A stretch of 10,171 nucleotides of DNA from Bacteroidota bacterium (GTDB lineage Bacteria; Bacteroidota; Bacteroidia; Bacteroidales; B39-G9), in contig QMPG01000090.1 in assembly GCA_003648455.1 (NCBI GenBank), forward strand, positions 1 through 10,171, written 5' to 3'. Position 1 is the first letter of the stretch. The number at the start of each line of letters is the position of its first letter. Shown here one piece after another: positions 1 through 7,209 of this stretch. A program made the position numbers and the translations under genes. The notes under the pieces were generated by a model. It did not search any database and was not told where the DNA came from. It saw only the letters and a list, made by a program, of their open reading frames with translations.

Positions 1-122
1 GATGGATAGCGGAAAGTAAAGCGGTAAACCCCGCATTAGAAGTACCCAAATTTGGGGTTTTAAAAACACCAAATTTGTTGGTAATTCTTAAGCGTAGAAA
101 AATTATGAATTTTTCGGGTTAA
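1..122. other. GC-richer edge segment, possible 3' end of a plus-strand gene
   Basis: This edge is visibly richer in G and C than the rest of the window. One plus-strand frame is open from base 3 to a TAA at 120-122 and would encode about 39 residues (starting WIAESKAVNP, ending KIMNFSG). Another frame stops at 17-19. A plus-strand gene ending here would converge on the minus-strand propeller gene and share the terminator at 181-206. However, much of this frame overlaps inverted repeats, so the peptide may be only the translation of a repetitive element. I recognise no protein family. The remaining bases up to 180 show no gene. Confidence 0.25.
47..77. repeat. 31-bp near-perfect inverted repeat
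   Basis: Arms 47-61 and 63-77 are complementary at 14 of 15 positions around a single central base at 62; the one mismatch pairs G56 with A68. The arms contain CAAATTT at the base and GGTTTT towards the centre. It lies between two smaller inverted repeats: GCGG/CCGC at 21-24 and 31-34, and GAAAAATT/AATTTTTC at 97-104 and 108-115 with a 3-base loop. No T-run follows the 47-77 hairpin, so it does not look like an intrinsic terminator. A dispersed palindromic element or a structured RNA is possible. Confidence 0.6.
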
Positions 123-180
123 TAGAAAGGTTATGCTACAATGTGGTGGAAATGTGTAACGTTTTATTTTTATAAAACAA

Positions 181-206
181 AAAAGGCTTTCAAACGAAAG
201 CCTTTT
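181..206 (-). terminator. Rho-independent terminator, probably bidirectional
   Basis: An 11-bp perfect stem (181-191 with 196-206, core AAAGGCTTTC/GAAAGCCTTT) closes a 4-base loop at 192-195. A T-run continues to 209 on the plus strand. On the minus strand the stem is followed by the complement of the A-run at 179-184, giving another T-rich tail. It lies about 22 bases past the stop codon of the propeller gene and so most likely ends that transcript. The T-rich tails on both sides would also let it stop a plus-strand transcript entering from the left edge. Confidence 0.9.
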
Positions 207-228
207 TTTGTTTTATTACTATATTATA

Positions 229-3228
229 TTAGTAAACAACAACTCTTTTTGAGTTTGATTTACTTCCGGCAACAACATTTAAGATATATGTACCTTGCTG
301 TATACCTTCAATATTAAATTGATAATTATGTTTACCAATTGTTTGATTAGAAAGTTCAATTTTTCTAATTAATTTACCTTGAATGTTATAAAGATTAATT
401 CTAACAACTGAATTGTCACTAACATTATAAGAGATGTTTGCAACATCAACAATTGGATTAGGATAAACATCAATATTTAATTTTTCTGATTTATCAATAT
501 TTGTTGTTGGCTCATCAATTGAAACAGGAGCTTTTAATGTTTCGCTTGAATATATACCTCTACCATGAGTTCCAATGTATAAATAACCTGCATTATTAAT
601 ATTTGGATACCAATTTGGCCATGTTTGTTGGCGAACCATAAATACCGGAACATTTTGTAATCCTGTATTTTCTTCAGTCCATACACAAGTTTCAGAAACT
701 TGTCCGTGACCACCTGTTATATTTTCTGTTGAGAACACACCATATTCAGTACCAACAATAACTCTGTCGGAAGAAGTGTATTCGATAACTGCTGAATATA
801 CTGGAGCTTCTGGCAAGTTACCTTGACGTTCGTAGAAATTAGCATATCTATTGGTGCTTGTAGTTGAAGCAGCATTTGAAGAATAGTATATATAATCACT
901 ATTACCATAGTTACCTAATGTTACAACAATATTTTCTATATTTTGAGGGTCAGTAGCTATGCTAGTGATTGCTCTGTTACCAAAATCACCAATTAATTGT
1001 GTTTTAACAACTAAATTTTCTTTTGCAAATGAAGCATCTGCATTATAACGGGTTCTTGCATTTTTTAAGTTTGATGATCGGTAAATTTTATTATAACTTG
1101 TAGAGAAAAACAAGTGATTCCCGTCATTAGAAAATGCAAGATATTCAACTTTTTCGTCTATAGCTAAGTAGTCTTTAGGGAAAATTGACCACCAGTCTAA
1201 ATCACTTATTGCATCGTTAAAGTTAGTTGCTTTTCGTGTAAGCCATACTCTACGTGTTAAACCTACAGCAAATAATGATTGATATCTATCATGAATTTTA
1301 ATAGTATCATCTTTAACGTAAGATAAACTGTCGGGATGTATATCGTTATGAGGTATAGTAATTTCAATAGGCTGGTCAAAAGCATTGTGACTTTTAAAAA
1401 TTATTTTTTCGCCTTCATAGTACTCACGTTTTGCAATAAAATTGATTGTATCTGTACTTAATGGGTCGTTTCTTGTTTCCCACAAAGCAATAGGTGTAAC
1501 AAATGCTCCTTGGTCTGAATCAGGCTCCCATGTGTCACCGGGGCCATTCCATCCATGTGCTTTACGAACGTAGGGTGAATAAAATTCGTTTGAAGCACCA
1601 CCTAAATCGTTAGTTCTTATAAGACCCCCATAATACATTGTTGTAAAGAAAATATTAGGGTTCATTTTAGAAAATTCGCACTGACCACCGTCTGCACCCA
1701 TAACTTCTTTAGCACTTTGAGGAGTATTCCCTTTAAAGTCAATATAAAGAGAACCGTTATCTTGAGTCCCTCCAAGAATTTCACCTGTTCCTGAATAGCC
1801 AACAGAGTAAAACTGAGTAACATTATAGTTTGTATTCATTGTTTTACATACAAAAGATTTACCATCATCAATAGCTCTTGATATGCCACCATCACTTCCA
1901 ATGAAAATTATACTAGGGTCAGCATGATTGAAAACAATTGCATGTTGATCGGCATGAACATATAAAGGAAAAACTGGTGGTAAATTCCATTGTGTTAGTT
2001 GTTCCCATTGAAATGTTACTGAATTAGAAATAGCATTACCTCTCCATATATTAAGACCTCCTACAAGAATTTTTTCAGGATCATTAGGATATACTGCAAT
2101 AACATTATCGTATGCACCCTGTGTTCCAAATGGCTGAAAATTTTCACTGCCACCATTTCCAATAATTTTCCAAGTATCACCTTTATCTTTTGATTGATAA
2201 ATGTTTTTTAAGGTTCCATCATTATTTGCTGCTGCACAATATACATAATTAGGGTCAGATGGAGCAAACGCAAATTCAAGGCGACTTATTGATGTGCTTG
2301 AAATTTGTGTTCCTGTTGTATCTTCTTCATTATCTTTACCAGAACGTTTTTGAAAAATATCATCAACACCTTTACGTTTAATAAAAGCTAAGTTTCCTAT
2401 AGCAGCAATAACAGAACCATCACTAGCTATTTTTACGTCAGAAGAAACTATGGTGTCGTAACCTGAAAGACTTAAGCTTGCACTATTCCAAGTTGTACCA
2501 CCATCAGTAGTATAACGTAAACCTCTTTTAGTAGCTGCATAAATTAAGTTTGCATCGTCAGGGTCTGCTGCTAATTTGTTAACATTACAAAAAATATTTT
2601 GTGCTTCGGGAGTGTCCCATGTTGATTCTAATTTTGTGAAAGTTTCACCATGGTCTGTTGATTTCCAAATGCCGGCACCTTCAATCCCTCCGGTTCCTGT
2701 ACCAGAATTATGATACATGCCTTCGCCTGTACCAAAATAGATATCACCATTTATTGCTTGGCATATTGAAACAACTGCAAGATTAACATAATCTCCATTA
2801 GTATATGATACTTGTGTCCATTGTTGACCAGCTGTTGTTGATTTCCATAGACCTCCTGATACTCCACCGGCATACATAAGGCTAGGGTTATCTTTGTCTA
2901 TTAAAAGAGCACGAGTTCTTCCACCAATATTGTCAGGTCCTAATTCTTTCCATTCAAGACCTAATGTAGATTTACTTTTTTGTTTTCTTAGAGCAGAGAT
3001 TCCTTTTTGAGCTCTTGCAATGTCTTTTGGGTTAACTGTATGTGTTATTTGATTGTTTCTTCTTCTACTTACCCATTCAATAGCACCTTTAATCCCGTTG
3101 TCATTTTTTTGTGTAACGGTATTACGTGGGATGTAACTTTTTGTAACATCTCCGGAAAAAGGGGAAATTAATAATAAAACAACTGTTACAACAGTTGCAA
3201 AAGATAGAAATAAGTATTTGTTTCTCAT
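229..3228 (-). CDS. Secreted Asp-box beta-propeller protein with T9SS sorting domain
   Basis: This 999-residue protein has a signal peptide or N-terminal membrane anchor (residues 1-25, hydrophobic core FATVVTVVLLLI). A propeller region follows with Asp-box motifs of the S/T-x-D-x-G-x-T-W type at about 130 (STTAGQQW), 190 (STDHGETF), 240 (TTDGGTTW) and 346 (SKDKGDTW), with weaker relatives near 444. It resembles the sortilin/VPS10 and GH74-like BNR-repeat fold, including GxVSGGLWKS near 121 and GTHGRGIY near 887. Residues 915-999 form a type A T9SS sorting domain: VYPNP near 921, LYNIQGKLI near 946, GTYILNV near 979 and a basic end, KRVVVY. The protein should cross the outer membrane by T9SS and be surface-attached or released. 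Glycosidase, peptidase and adhesion roles cannot be told apart, because no catalytic residues were identified. The ATG start is favoured by the signal peptide that follows it. The gene appears monocistronic, with 175 bases upstream and a strong terminator downstream. Confidence 0.93.
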   Translation of the reverse strand: MRNKYLFLSFATVVTVVLLLISPFSGDVTKSYIPRNTVTQKNDNGIKGAIEWVSRRRNNQITHTVNPKDIARAQKGISALRKQKSKSTLGLEWKELGPDNIGGRTRALLIDKDNPSLMYAGGVSGGLWKSTTAGQQWTQVSYTNGDYVNLAVVSICQAINGDIYFGTGEGMYHNSGTGTGGIEGAGIWKSTDHGETFTKLESTWDTPEAQNIFCNVNKLAADPDDANLIYAATKRGLRYTTDGGTTWNSASLSLSGYDTIVSSDVKIASDGSVIAAIGNLAFIKRKGVDDIFQKRSGKDNEEDTTGTQISSTSISRLEFAFAPSDPNYVYCAAANNDGTLKNIYQSKDKGDTWKIIGNGGSENFQPFGTQGAYDNVIAVYPNDPEKILVGGLNIWRGNAISNSVTFQWEQLTQWNLPPVFPLYVHADQHAIVFNHADPSIIFIGSDGGISRAIDDGKSFVCKTMNTNYNVTQFYSVGYSGTGEILGGTQDNGSLYIDFKGNTPQSAKEVMGADGGQCEFSKMNPNIFFTTMYYGGLIRTNDLGGASNEFYSPYVRKAHGWNGPGDTWEPDSDQGAFVTPIALWETRNDPLSTDTINFIAKREYYEGEKIIFKSHNAFDQPIEITIPHNDIHPDSLSYVKDDTIKIHDRYQSLFAVGLTRRVWLTRKATNFNDAISDLDWWSIFPKDYLAIDEKVEYLAFSNDGNHLFFSTSYNKIYRSSNLKNARTRYNADASFAKENLVVKTQLIGDFGNRAITSIATDPQNIENIVVTLGNYGNSDYIYYSSNAASTTSTNRYANFYERQGNLPEAPVYSAVIEYTSSDRVIVGTEYGVFSTENITGGHGQVSETCVWTEENTGLQNVPVFMVRQQTWPNWYPNINNAGYLYIGTHGRGIYSSETLKAPVSIDEPTTNIDKSEKLNIDVYPNPIVDVANISYNVSDNSVVRINLYNIQGKLIRKIELSNQTIGKHNYQFNIEGIQQGTYILNVVAGSKSNSKRVVVY

Positions 3229-3241
3229 AACGTTACTGTTT

Positions 3242-3249
3242 CAAATTTA
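3242..3249 (-). promoter_or_regulatory. Possible Bacteroidota -7 promoter element
   Basis: Read on the minus strand this is TAAATTTG, an exact match to the Bacteroidota -7 consensus TAnnTTTG, just ahead of the propeller gene. It would leave a leader of only a few bases. The nearest upstream TTG lies about 27 bases away, more than the usual 19-21. Since the region is AT-rich, a chance match is quite possible. Confidence 0.25.
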
Positions 3250-3296
3250 TAAAAAATCTTTAAAAATATCAGCTAGCAAGTTAATAATAATTTAGT

Positions 3297-3319
3297 TTAA
3301 AAAAAAGCATTTTTTTTAA
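3297..3319. repeat. AT-only inverted repeat in the intergenic gap
   Basis: TTAAAAAAAA at 3297-3306 and TTTTTTTTAA at 3310-3319 form a perfect 10-bp stem around the loop GCA. It lies about 85 bases past the acyl-CoA reductase stop codon and about 70 bases before the propeller start. With no G-C pairs in the stem it is a poor intrinsic terminator, although on the minus strand the second arm is a T-run. A weak terminator or a chance A/T palindrome are both possible. Confidence 0.4.
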
Positions 3320-3403
3320 TGTTGTATGACAGTTTAGAAATTTTTGTAAATTGTTTTGACTTTGTATATGTGAAAGAAATTTAATCTTTATTTAAAATAT
3401 TTT

Positions 3404-4468
3404 TTAGTTAATCTGTGATAAAAATTCTAAAGTGTCTATATTATCAGCATAATCCCACAATTCGGGTTTTTGAGCTTGTCCGAATTTTATAGCATTTTTG
3501 AATTCATCGTGCTTGCTTACAATGCATTGAATGCTTTCTGAGTTTTGTTCGATATAATTTTTAAGAGAATTAATATTGTTGTATTCTTCATAGTATAAGT
3601 TTGATATTGGTGAAGAAATTGTAAAATCTTCTTTTATAAGCAAAAAACCATTATCAATGTGTTGTGTATTGTTTATTTTTAAAATTGATTTGTAATATTT
3701 ATAGTTATTTGAATATTTTTTATGATTGATTATATCTTTATAATGGTTAATTGAATTAATAAATTTGTTGAAATTGTAAGCTTTAGGAACGAATAATTTT
3801 GAAACATTTCTGCATCCTAAACCAAAATAAAGAAAAATATCATCGGCTAATTCGGCTAATTCATTTTCAGTTTCATTCCCGTTAAGAATTGCAATTGAAT
3901 TTCTGTTTTTTCGAATAATATGTGGGCAATTTTTGAAGTATGATTCAAAATATCGGGAGGTATTATTACTACCTGTAGCTATAGCTGCATCAAAGTTTGA
4001 TAATTTATTTGTAAATGTTATTAGTTTGTTAAATTCGGGATTAATTGTAATTAATATGTCGGCAATTTTTTTTAATAGTTGATCGTCTTTTGATGACATT
4101 TTACCCAAGAATTTATGTCCTGATATTAAAACACAAAGCATATCGTGAAATCCTACTAATGGAATGTTACCGGCCATAATAACACCAATTGTTTTGTTTG
4201 TGTTGCTGTTATTAATATTTTGATAATTGTCAACCCATTTTGATAGATTTTTTTTAGTTAGTAAATCGGCAAATGCAGATATTGCGTAAGTTGTATGTTT
4301 ATGAGTAAACCATTGATTTTGTGATTGGACATCTGACAGAATAAAATCAAAGTCGGTATAATATTTATTATTAATTTTTGAGCAGTTTTCGTTTTTTGTA
4401 TTATTACTAAATTGGGATAAAAAATCACCAAGTAAAGCAAAGGCTTCTATTCTTTGTGAAATATTCAT
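3404..4468 (-). CDS. LuxC-family acyl-CoA reductase
   Basis: This 354-residue protein belongs to the LuxC acyl-CoA reductase family (aldehyde dehydrogenase superfamily), which reduces acyl-CoA or acyl-enzyme thioesters to aldehydes with NADPH. Visible signatures are MAGNIPLVGFHDML (98-111), in the cofactor-binding half; ATGSNNTSRYFESYF (164-178); the nucleophile segment YFGLGCRNVSKLFVP with the likely catalytic Cys219; and the C-terminal block FGQAQKPELWDYAD (329-342), followed by IDTLEFL. There is no signal peptide, so it is cytoplasmic. The length is typical of the short Bacteroidota version, which is smaller than luminous-bacterium LuxC. The ATG start is supported by the family-like N-terminus, and the upstream 4469-4624 is AT-rich without a gene. 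It stands alone: no LuxD, LuxE, acyltransferase, ferredoxin or luciferase gene is in the window. The natural acyl substrate is therefore unknown and bioluminescence should not be inferred. Asn, Lys and Ile are abundant, matching the base composition. Confidence 0.88.
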   Translation of the reverse strand: MNISQRIEAFALLGDFLSQFSNNTKNENCSKINNKYYTDFDFILSDVQSQNQWFTHKHTTYAISAFADLLTKKNLSKWVDNYQNINNSNTNKTIGVIMAGNIPLVGFHDMLCVLISGHKFLGKMSSKDDQLLKKIADILITINPEFNKLITFTNKLSNFDAAIATGSNNTSRYFESYFKNCPHIIRKNRNSIAILNGNETENELAELADDIFLYFGLGCRNVSKLFVPKAYNFNKFINSINHYKDIINHKKYSNNYKYYKSILKINNTQHIDNGFLLIKEDFTISSPISNLYYEEYNNINSLKNYIEQNSESIQCIVSKHDEFKNAIKFGQAQKPELWDYADNIDTLEFLSQIN

Positions 4469-4624
4469 TTTTAAGAAATATTAAATTGTTTCAAATTAAC
4501 TAAATAATTAGTAATTATCAGTTTATTTGGTGAAATAAATATGGGTTAATAATTTATTTTTTATAAGAAGTGCTTAACTCAAGTATTTATTTTTTTATTT
4601 TAATTGTTTATTGATTAAGAATAG

Positions 4625-4662
4625 AAAAATAGTAATTAACTAAAGTTGAGTTAACTATTTTT
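4625..4662 (-). terminator. Terminator-like hairpin after the sensor gene
   Basis: AAAAATAG (4625-4632) pairs with CTATTTTT (4655-4662), and TTAACT (4636-4641) pairs with AGTTAA (4649-4654), leaving a 3-base bulge and a 7-base loop. On the minus strand it begins 8 bases past the stop codon of the HAMP-GAF-PAS gene, and the second arm ends in a T-rich stretch. It probably ends the YfiR/sensor transcript. The stem is AT-rich, so termination may be leaky into the acyl-CoA reductase gene. Confidence 0.55.
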
Positions 4663-4670
4663 ATGATAAC

Positions 4671-6644
4671 TTATTTCATTTTATTTTCGAGCAAAACTTT
4701 TTCTGTTATATCAATAACTAAATCAACAACTTTGTCGTAGTTTCCGTCTGCATTTTTAAAAGGAGTAAATGTCTCATTTAGCCAAACATCTCCATTAGGT
4801 GTATTGTATTTAAAAATTCTTTCACAAGGAACGCCTTTACGTAGGTTATTCCAAAGATTTTGATAATCTTCATCGTCTTCATTATAATCTTCTGAGACAA
4901 GATCGATATGTTTTTTATTAATAATATTGTCGGATGAAACATTAATTATATTCGAGTATCTGTCGTTAACACTAATGGCAACTCCGTTCATGTCAAGGTC
5001 AATATTTCCAACTGTATTGTTTATTGCTTCAATAACATCTCTCATTTCAATTTCTCGCCTTGAAGCTTCTTCTTGAGTAGCTTGCAATTCTTCCATATTT
5101 TGTCTCATTTCTTCTTCTTGAGCAGATAATTCTTCTCCTTTTTGTTGTGCATCTAGAAGTAGTTGAGCTGTTTGTTCGTTTATTTTAACACTTGAAATTG
5201 TTGATGCAATATTTTCTCCTGCTTTTTCGAGGAAATCTATTTGATGTTTTTTAATTTCATTAAAAGAAGCAATTTCAATTATACCAAAAACGTCTTCGTT
5301 AAGTTTTAATGGAACTAAGAGTAAATTTTTTGGATTTGCAGTTCCTAAACCGGAGGTGATTTGTATATAGTCTTCAGGGATTTCTTTTAGGTAAATAGGA
5401 AGTTTTTCGTAAGCACACCTACCAATTAAACCTTCTTTATACGGTATTTTTTTGTTTATTAATTTGCTTCTACCATAAGCTATAGCAGATTTTAATTCAA
5501 AGTATTTTTCTTTCTCGTAATCGTTGTTAAGAATAAATAAAGAACCTTGATTTGCTTCAAGATAATCAATTAAGAAACTCATTACATTAAAAGACAATTT
5601 TTCCATGTTATCATTGTCGTGGCGTAGAATATCTCCTAATTTTGTAATACCTTGAGTAGCCCAATTTCTCAATTTATCTTCTTCTTTTCTGTTTTTTTCT
5701 TCTTCTTCGGCTTTCTCAAGATTATTTCTCATATTGATTAGGGAGTTCCCCAAAATATCTTCTTCGCTAATTGGTTTGAATTCTTTTTTATAGTTCCCTT
5801 TACCAATTTCAAGAGCAAATTCTGATGTTTTTATTAGATTTTCAACAAATTTGTTTAGGGCTGAAGACATATCTCCAATTTCATCGTTTTTAACTTTTAA
5901 TTTTTCTTTAGGCAATATGCCTTTAGTCATTGTAATTAAAAACTTTTTTAGTTGAGTAATTGGATTTGTAATACTTTTTGTTGTGAAGTAAGCTATTGCC
6001 AGGGTTGCAATAATCAAGAAAATTGATGAATAAATAACAAAGCGTTGAAAACCTACAAAAGATTTAATCATAGCAAAATTGCTATCATTAGCTTTTTTAT
6101 TTAATTTTTCTGATAACGAGCCTAATTTTTTTAAAATATTGTCAGTTAAATTAATAACTTCTCCTCCTTCTTCAACCTTTGGGTTAATCTCAAAAATAAC
6201 CATTGGGTCGTCGTAGCTGTCAAAAGAATTAAGACTTTGCATTATTTCTTTGTGTTTAACAAATAATGTGTCTTTTATTGTTGTTGTAATATTTTGAAAA
6301 GTAGCTTGTTCTTCTTCAGTCCATTTTTTGCTTATTTCCGATAGTTTTTTTATTAATTCAGGAAATTTCTTATTATGAATATCAATAAGGTTGAGTTTGT
6401 CGGGAGTATCGTTTTTTCGTTCTACAAAAACCCAGTTTTTAATCAACATTTTTGAATTATTAATTAAAAATGAAAGGTCGTTTAAATACGAAACCGAAGG
6501 TGTATATACGTTTATTATTTCTTCATTTAGTCTTTTACTGTTGTTTAATGTTGAGTATATTAATAGGCTGTTTAATAAAACAGCAAAAGTCAATATTCCA
6601 AAACCGACAGTTAGTTTCCTTACAATTGTAAACCTAATTTTCAT
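4671..6644 (-). CDS. Membrane sensor with HAMP, GAF and PAS domains, no output domain
   Basis: This 657-residue inner-membrane protein appears to be a sensory transducer. It has a first membrane segment (about 10-32), a mostly helical periplasmic region (33-200) of the four-helix-bundle input type, and a second membrane segment (203-221). HAMP-like helices follow (about 222-310), possibly a double HAMP, with DEIGDMSSALN (254-264) and IGKGNYKKEF (280-289). A GAF domain comes next (about 330-485), preceded by RNWATQGITKLGDILR and containing EANQGSLFIL and EGLIGRCAYEKLPIYL. A coiled coil (about 490-533) contains EEEMRQNMEELQATQEEA. A PAS/PAC domain closes the protein (about 535-650, ending VVDLVIDITEKV). 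It stops eight residues after the PAC motif. I see no histidine-kinase H-box, GGDEF, EAL, PP2C or chemotaxis signalling tip, so output must come from a partner or by conformation alone. It starts 33 bases past the second YfiR gene and is probably co-transcribed with it. By analogy with YfiR-YfiN, its periplasmic region could receive the YfiR signal; that is inference. Confidence 0.87.
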   Translation of the reverse strand: MKIRFTIVRKLTVGFGILTFAVLLNSLLIYSTLNNSKRLNEEIINVYTPSVSYLNDLSFLINNSKMLIKNWVFVERKNDTPDKLNLIDIHNKKFPELIKKLSEISKKWTEEEQATFQNITTTIKDTLFVKHKEIMQSLNSFDSYDDPMVIFEINPKVEEGGEVINLTDNILKKLGSLSEKLNKKANDSNFAMIKSFVGFQRFVIYSSIFLIIATLAIAYFTTKSITNPITQLKKFLITMTKGILPKEKLKVKNDEIGDMSSALNKFVENLIKTSEFALEIGKGNYKKEFKPISEEDILGNSLINMRNNLEKAEEEEKNRKEEDKLRNWATQGITKLGDILRHDNDNMEKLSFNVMSFLIDYLEANQGSLFILNNDYEKEKYFELKSAIAYGRSKLINKKIPYKEGLIGRCAYEKLPIYLKEIPEDYIQITSGLGTANPKNLLLVPLKLNEDVFGIIEIASFNEIKKHQIDFLEKAGENIASTISSVKINEQTAQLLLDAQQKGEELSAQEEEMRQNMEELQATQEEASRREIEMRDVIEAINNTVGNIDLDMNGVAISVNDRYSNIINVSSDNIINKKHIDLVSEDYNEDDEDYQNLWNNLRKGVPCERIFKYNTPNGDVWLNETFTPFKNADGNYDKVVDLVIDITEKVLLENKMK

Positions 6645-6677
6645 AAGTTTAATTTTTATTTTTTTATATTCTTAATT

Positions 6678-7199
6678 TTATTTTACAATAATAGCTAAAT
6701 TTTGTAAATATTTACTAACTTTTAAGCCACATTTTGCAATATTTGAAGTGTTCATTTCAAATTGCATCTTTTGGTCTTTTATTACAAAATTTATTGCAGC
6801 ATTTTTATATGCCATTCCTTCTTTTTCTGTTACTATTAAAGTTGGGAAATTCCCAATTTTTGCTAAAGCTGTTTTCATACTATTTGTTCCACTATTGAAT
6901 TCTGAGATAAACAATATATGACATTGTGTAAGTTCTTTTGTTGAACGAAATTTTTTAACAACAATTGGTTGGTTTCCTGCTTTTTTCCCGGTTGTCATCT
7001 GAGATAATTTGTCATACAACTGTGATTTCCCTACTACTCCAATAACGAAATCTCCGGTTTTTGCATTTGGTGGCCATTCAAAATGTTTGGTAAAGTTATA
7101 AATAAAAATTGCTTTAAATTTTATTTCTTGTGAAAACACTTTGCTAGTTGTTAATGACAAGAAAAGAAATATAAAAAGTATAAATCTTGATTTTTTCAT
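6678..7199 (-). CDS. YfiR/DUF4154 family periplasmic protein (copy A)
   Basis: This 173-residue protein has a signal peptide (MKKSRFILFIFLFLSLTTS, cleavage near VFSQ) followed by a YfiR (DUF4154) domain over nearly all the rest. Family landmarks are KAIFIYNFTKHFEWP (29-43), FVIGVVGKS (51-59), CHILFIS (93-99), PTLIVTEKEGMA (119-130), AINFVI (135-140) and the C-terminal FEMNTSNIAKCGLKVS. YfiR of Pseudomonas is a periplasmic repressor of the diguanylate cyclase YfiN, and its disulfides respond to redox state. Here only Cys93 and Cys157 remain in the mature part. An earlier TTG would start at 7226 inside the preceding gene, but the ATG at 7197-7199 is better: it opens directly on the signal peptide, follows an A-rich leader, and leaves a 10-base gap rather than an overlap. 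The protein is closely similar to copy B at 7708-8214. Its ligand and partner are not shown; the neighbouring HAMP sensor is the obvious candidate partner. Confidence 0.9.
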   Translation of the reverse strand: MKKSRFILFIFLFLSLTTSKVFSQEIKFKAIFIYNFTKHFEWPPNAKTGDFVIGVVGKSQLYDKLSQMTTGKKAGNQPIVVKKFRSTKELTQCHILFISEFNSGTNSMKTALAKIGNFPTLIVTEKEGMAYKNAAINFVIKDQKMQFEMNTSNIAKCGLKVSKYLQNLAIIVK

Positions 7200-7209
7200 G
7201 GTTTTTTTT

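Noticed and set aside
717..908. Minus-strand reading frame of 63 codons
   Set aside because: It is an alternative frame inside the propeller gene. The true frame there has clear family-like sequence and no frameshift.
4258..4440. Minus-strand reading frame of 60 codons
   Set aside because: It is an alternative frame inside the acyl-CoA reductase gene and shows no protein-like features of its own.
3404..4468. Bioluminescence (lux) operon
   Set aside because: Only a LuxC-family reductase is present. No luciferase subunits, LuxD or LuxE are in the window, and this family is common in non-luminous Bacteroidota.
4671..6644. Possible methyl-accepting chemotaxis protein or histidine kinase
   Set aside because: Although the HAMP and coiled-coil regions resemble those of both classes, there is no conserved chemotaxis hairpin tip, no H-box and no ATP-binding domain.
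6391..6675. Plus-strand reading frame of 94 codons with hydrophobic stretches
   Set aside because: It lies antisense to the N-terminal membrane and periplasmic region of the HAMP-GAF-PAS gene. Its hydrophobic look comes from the opposite strand's composition, and no family is recognisable.
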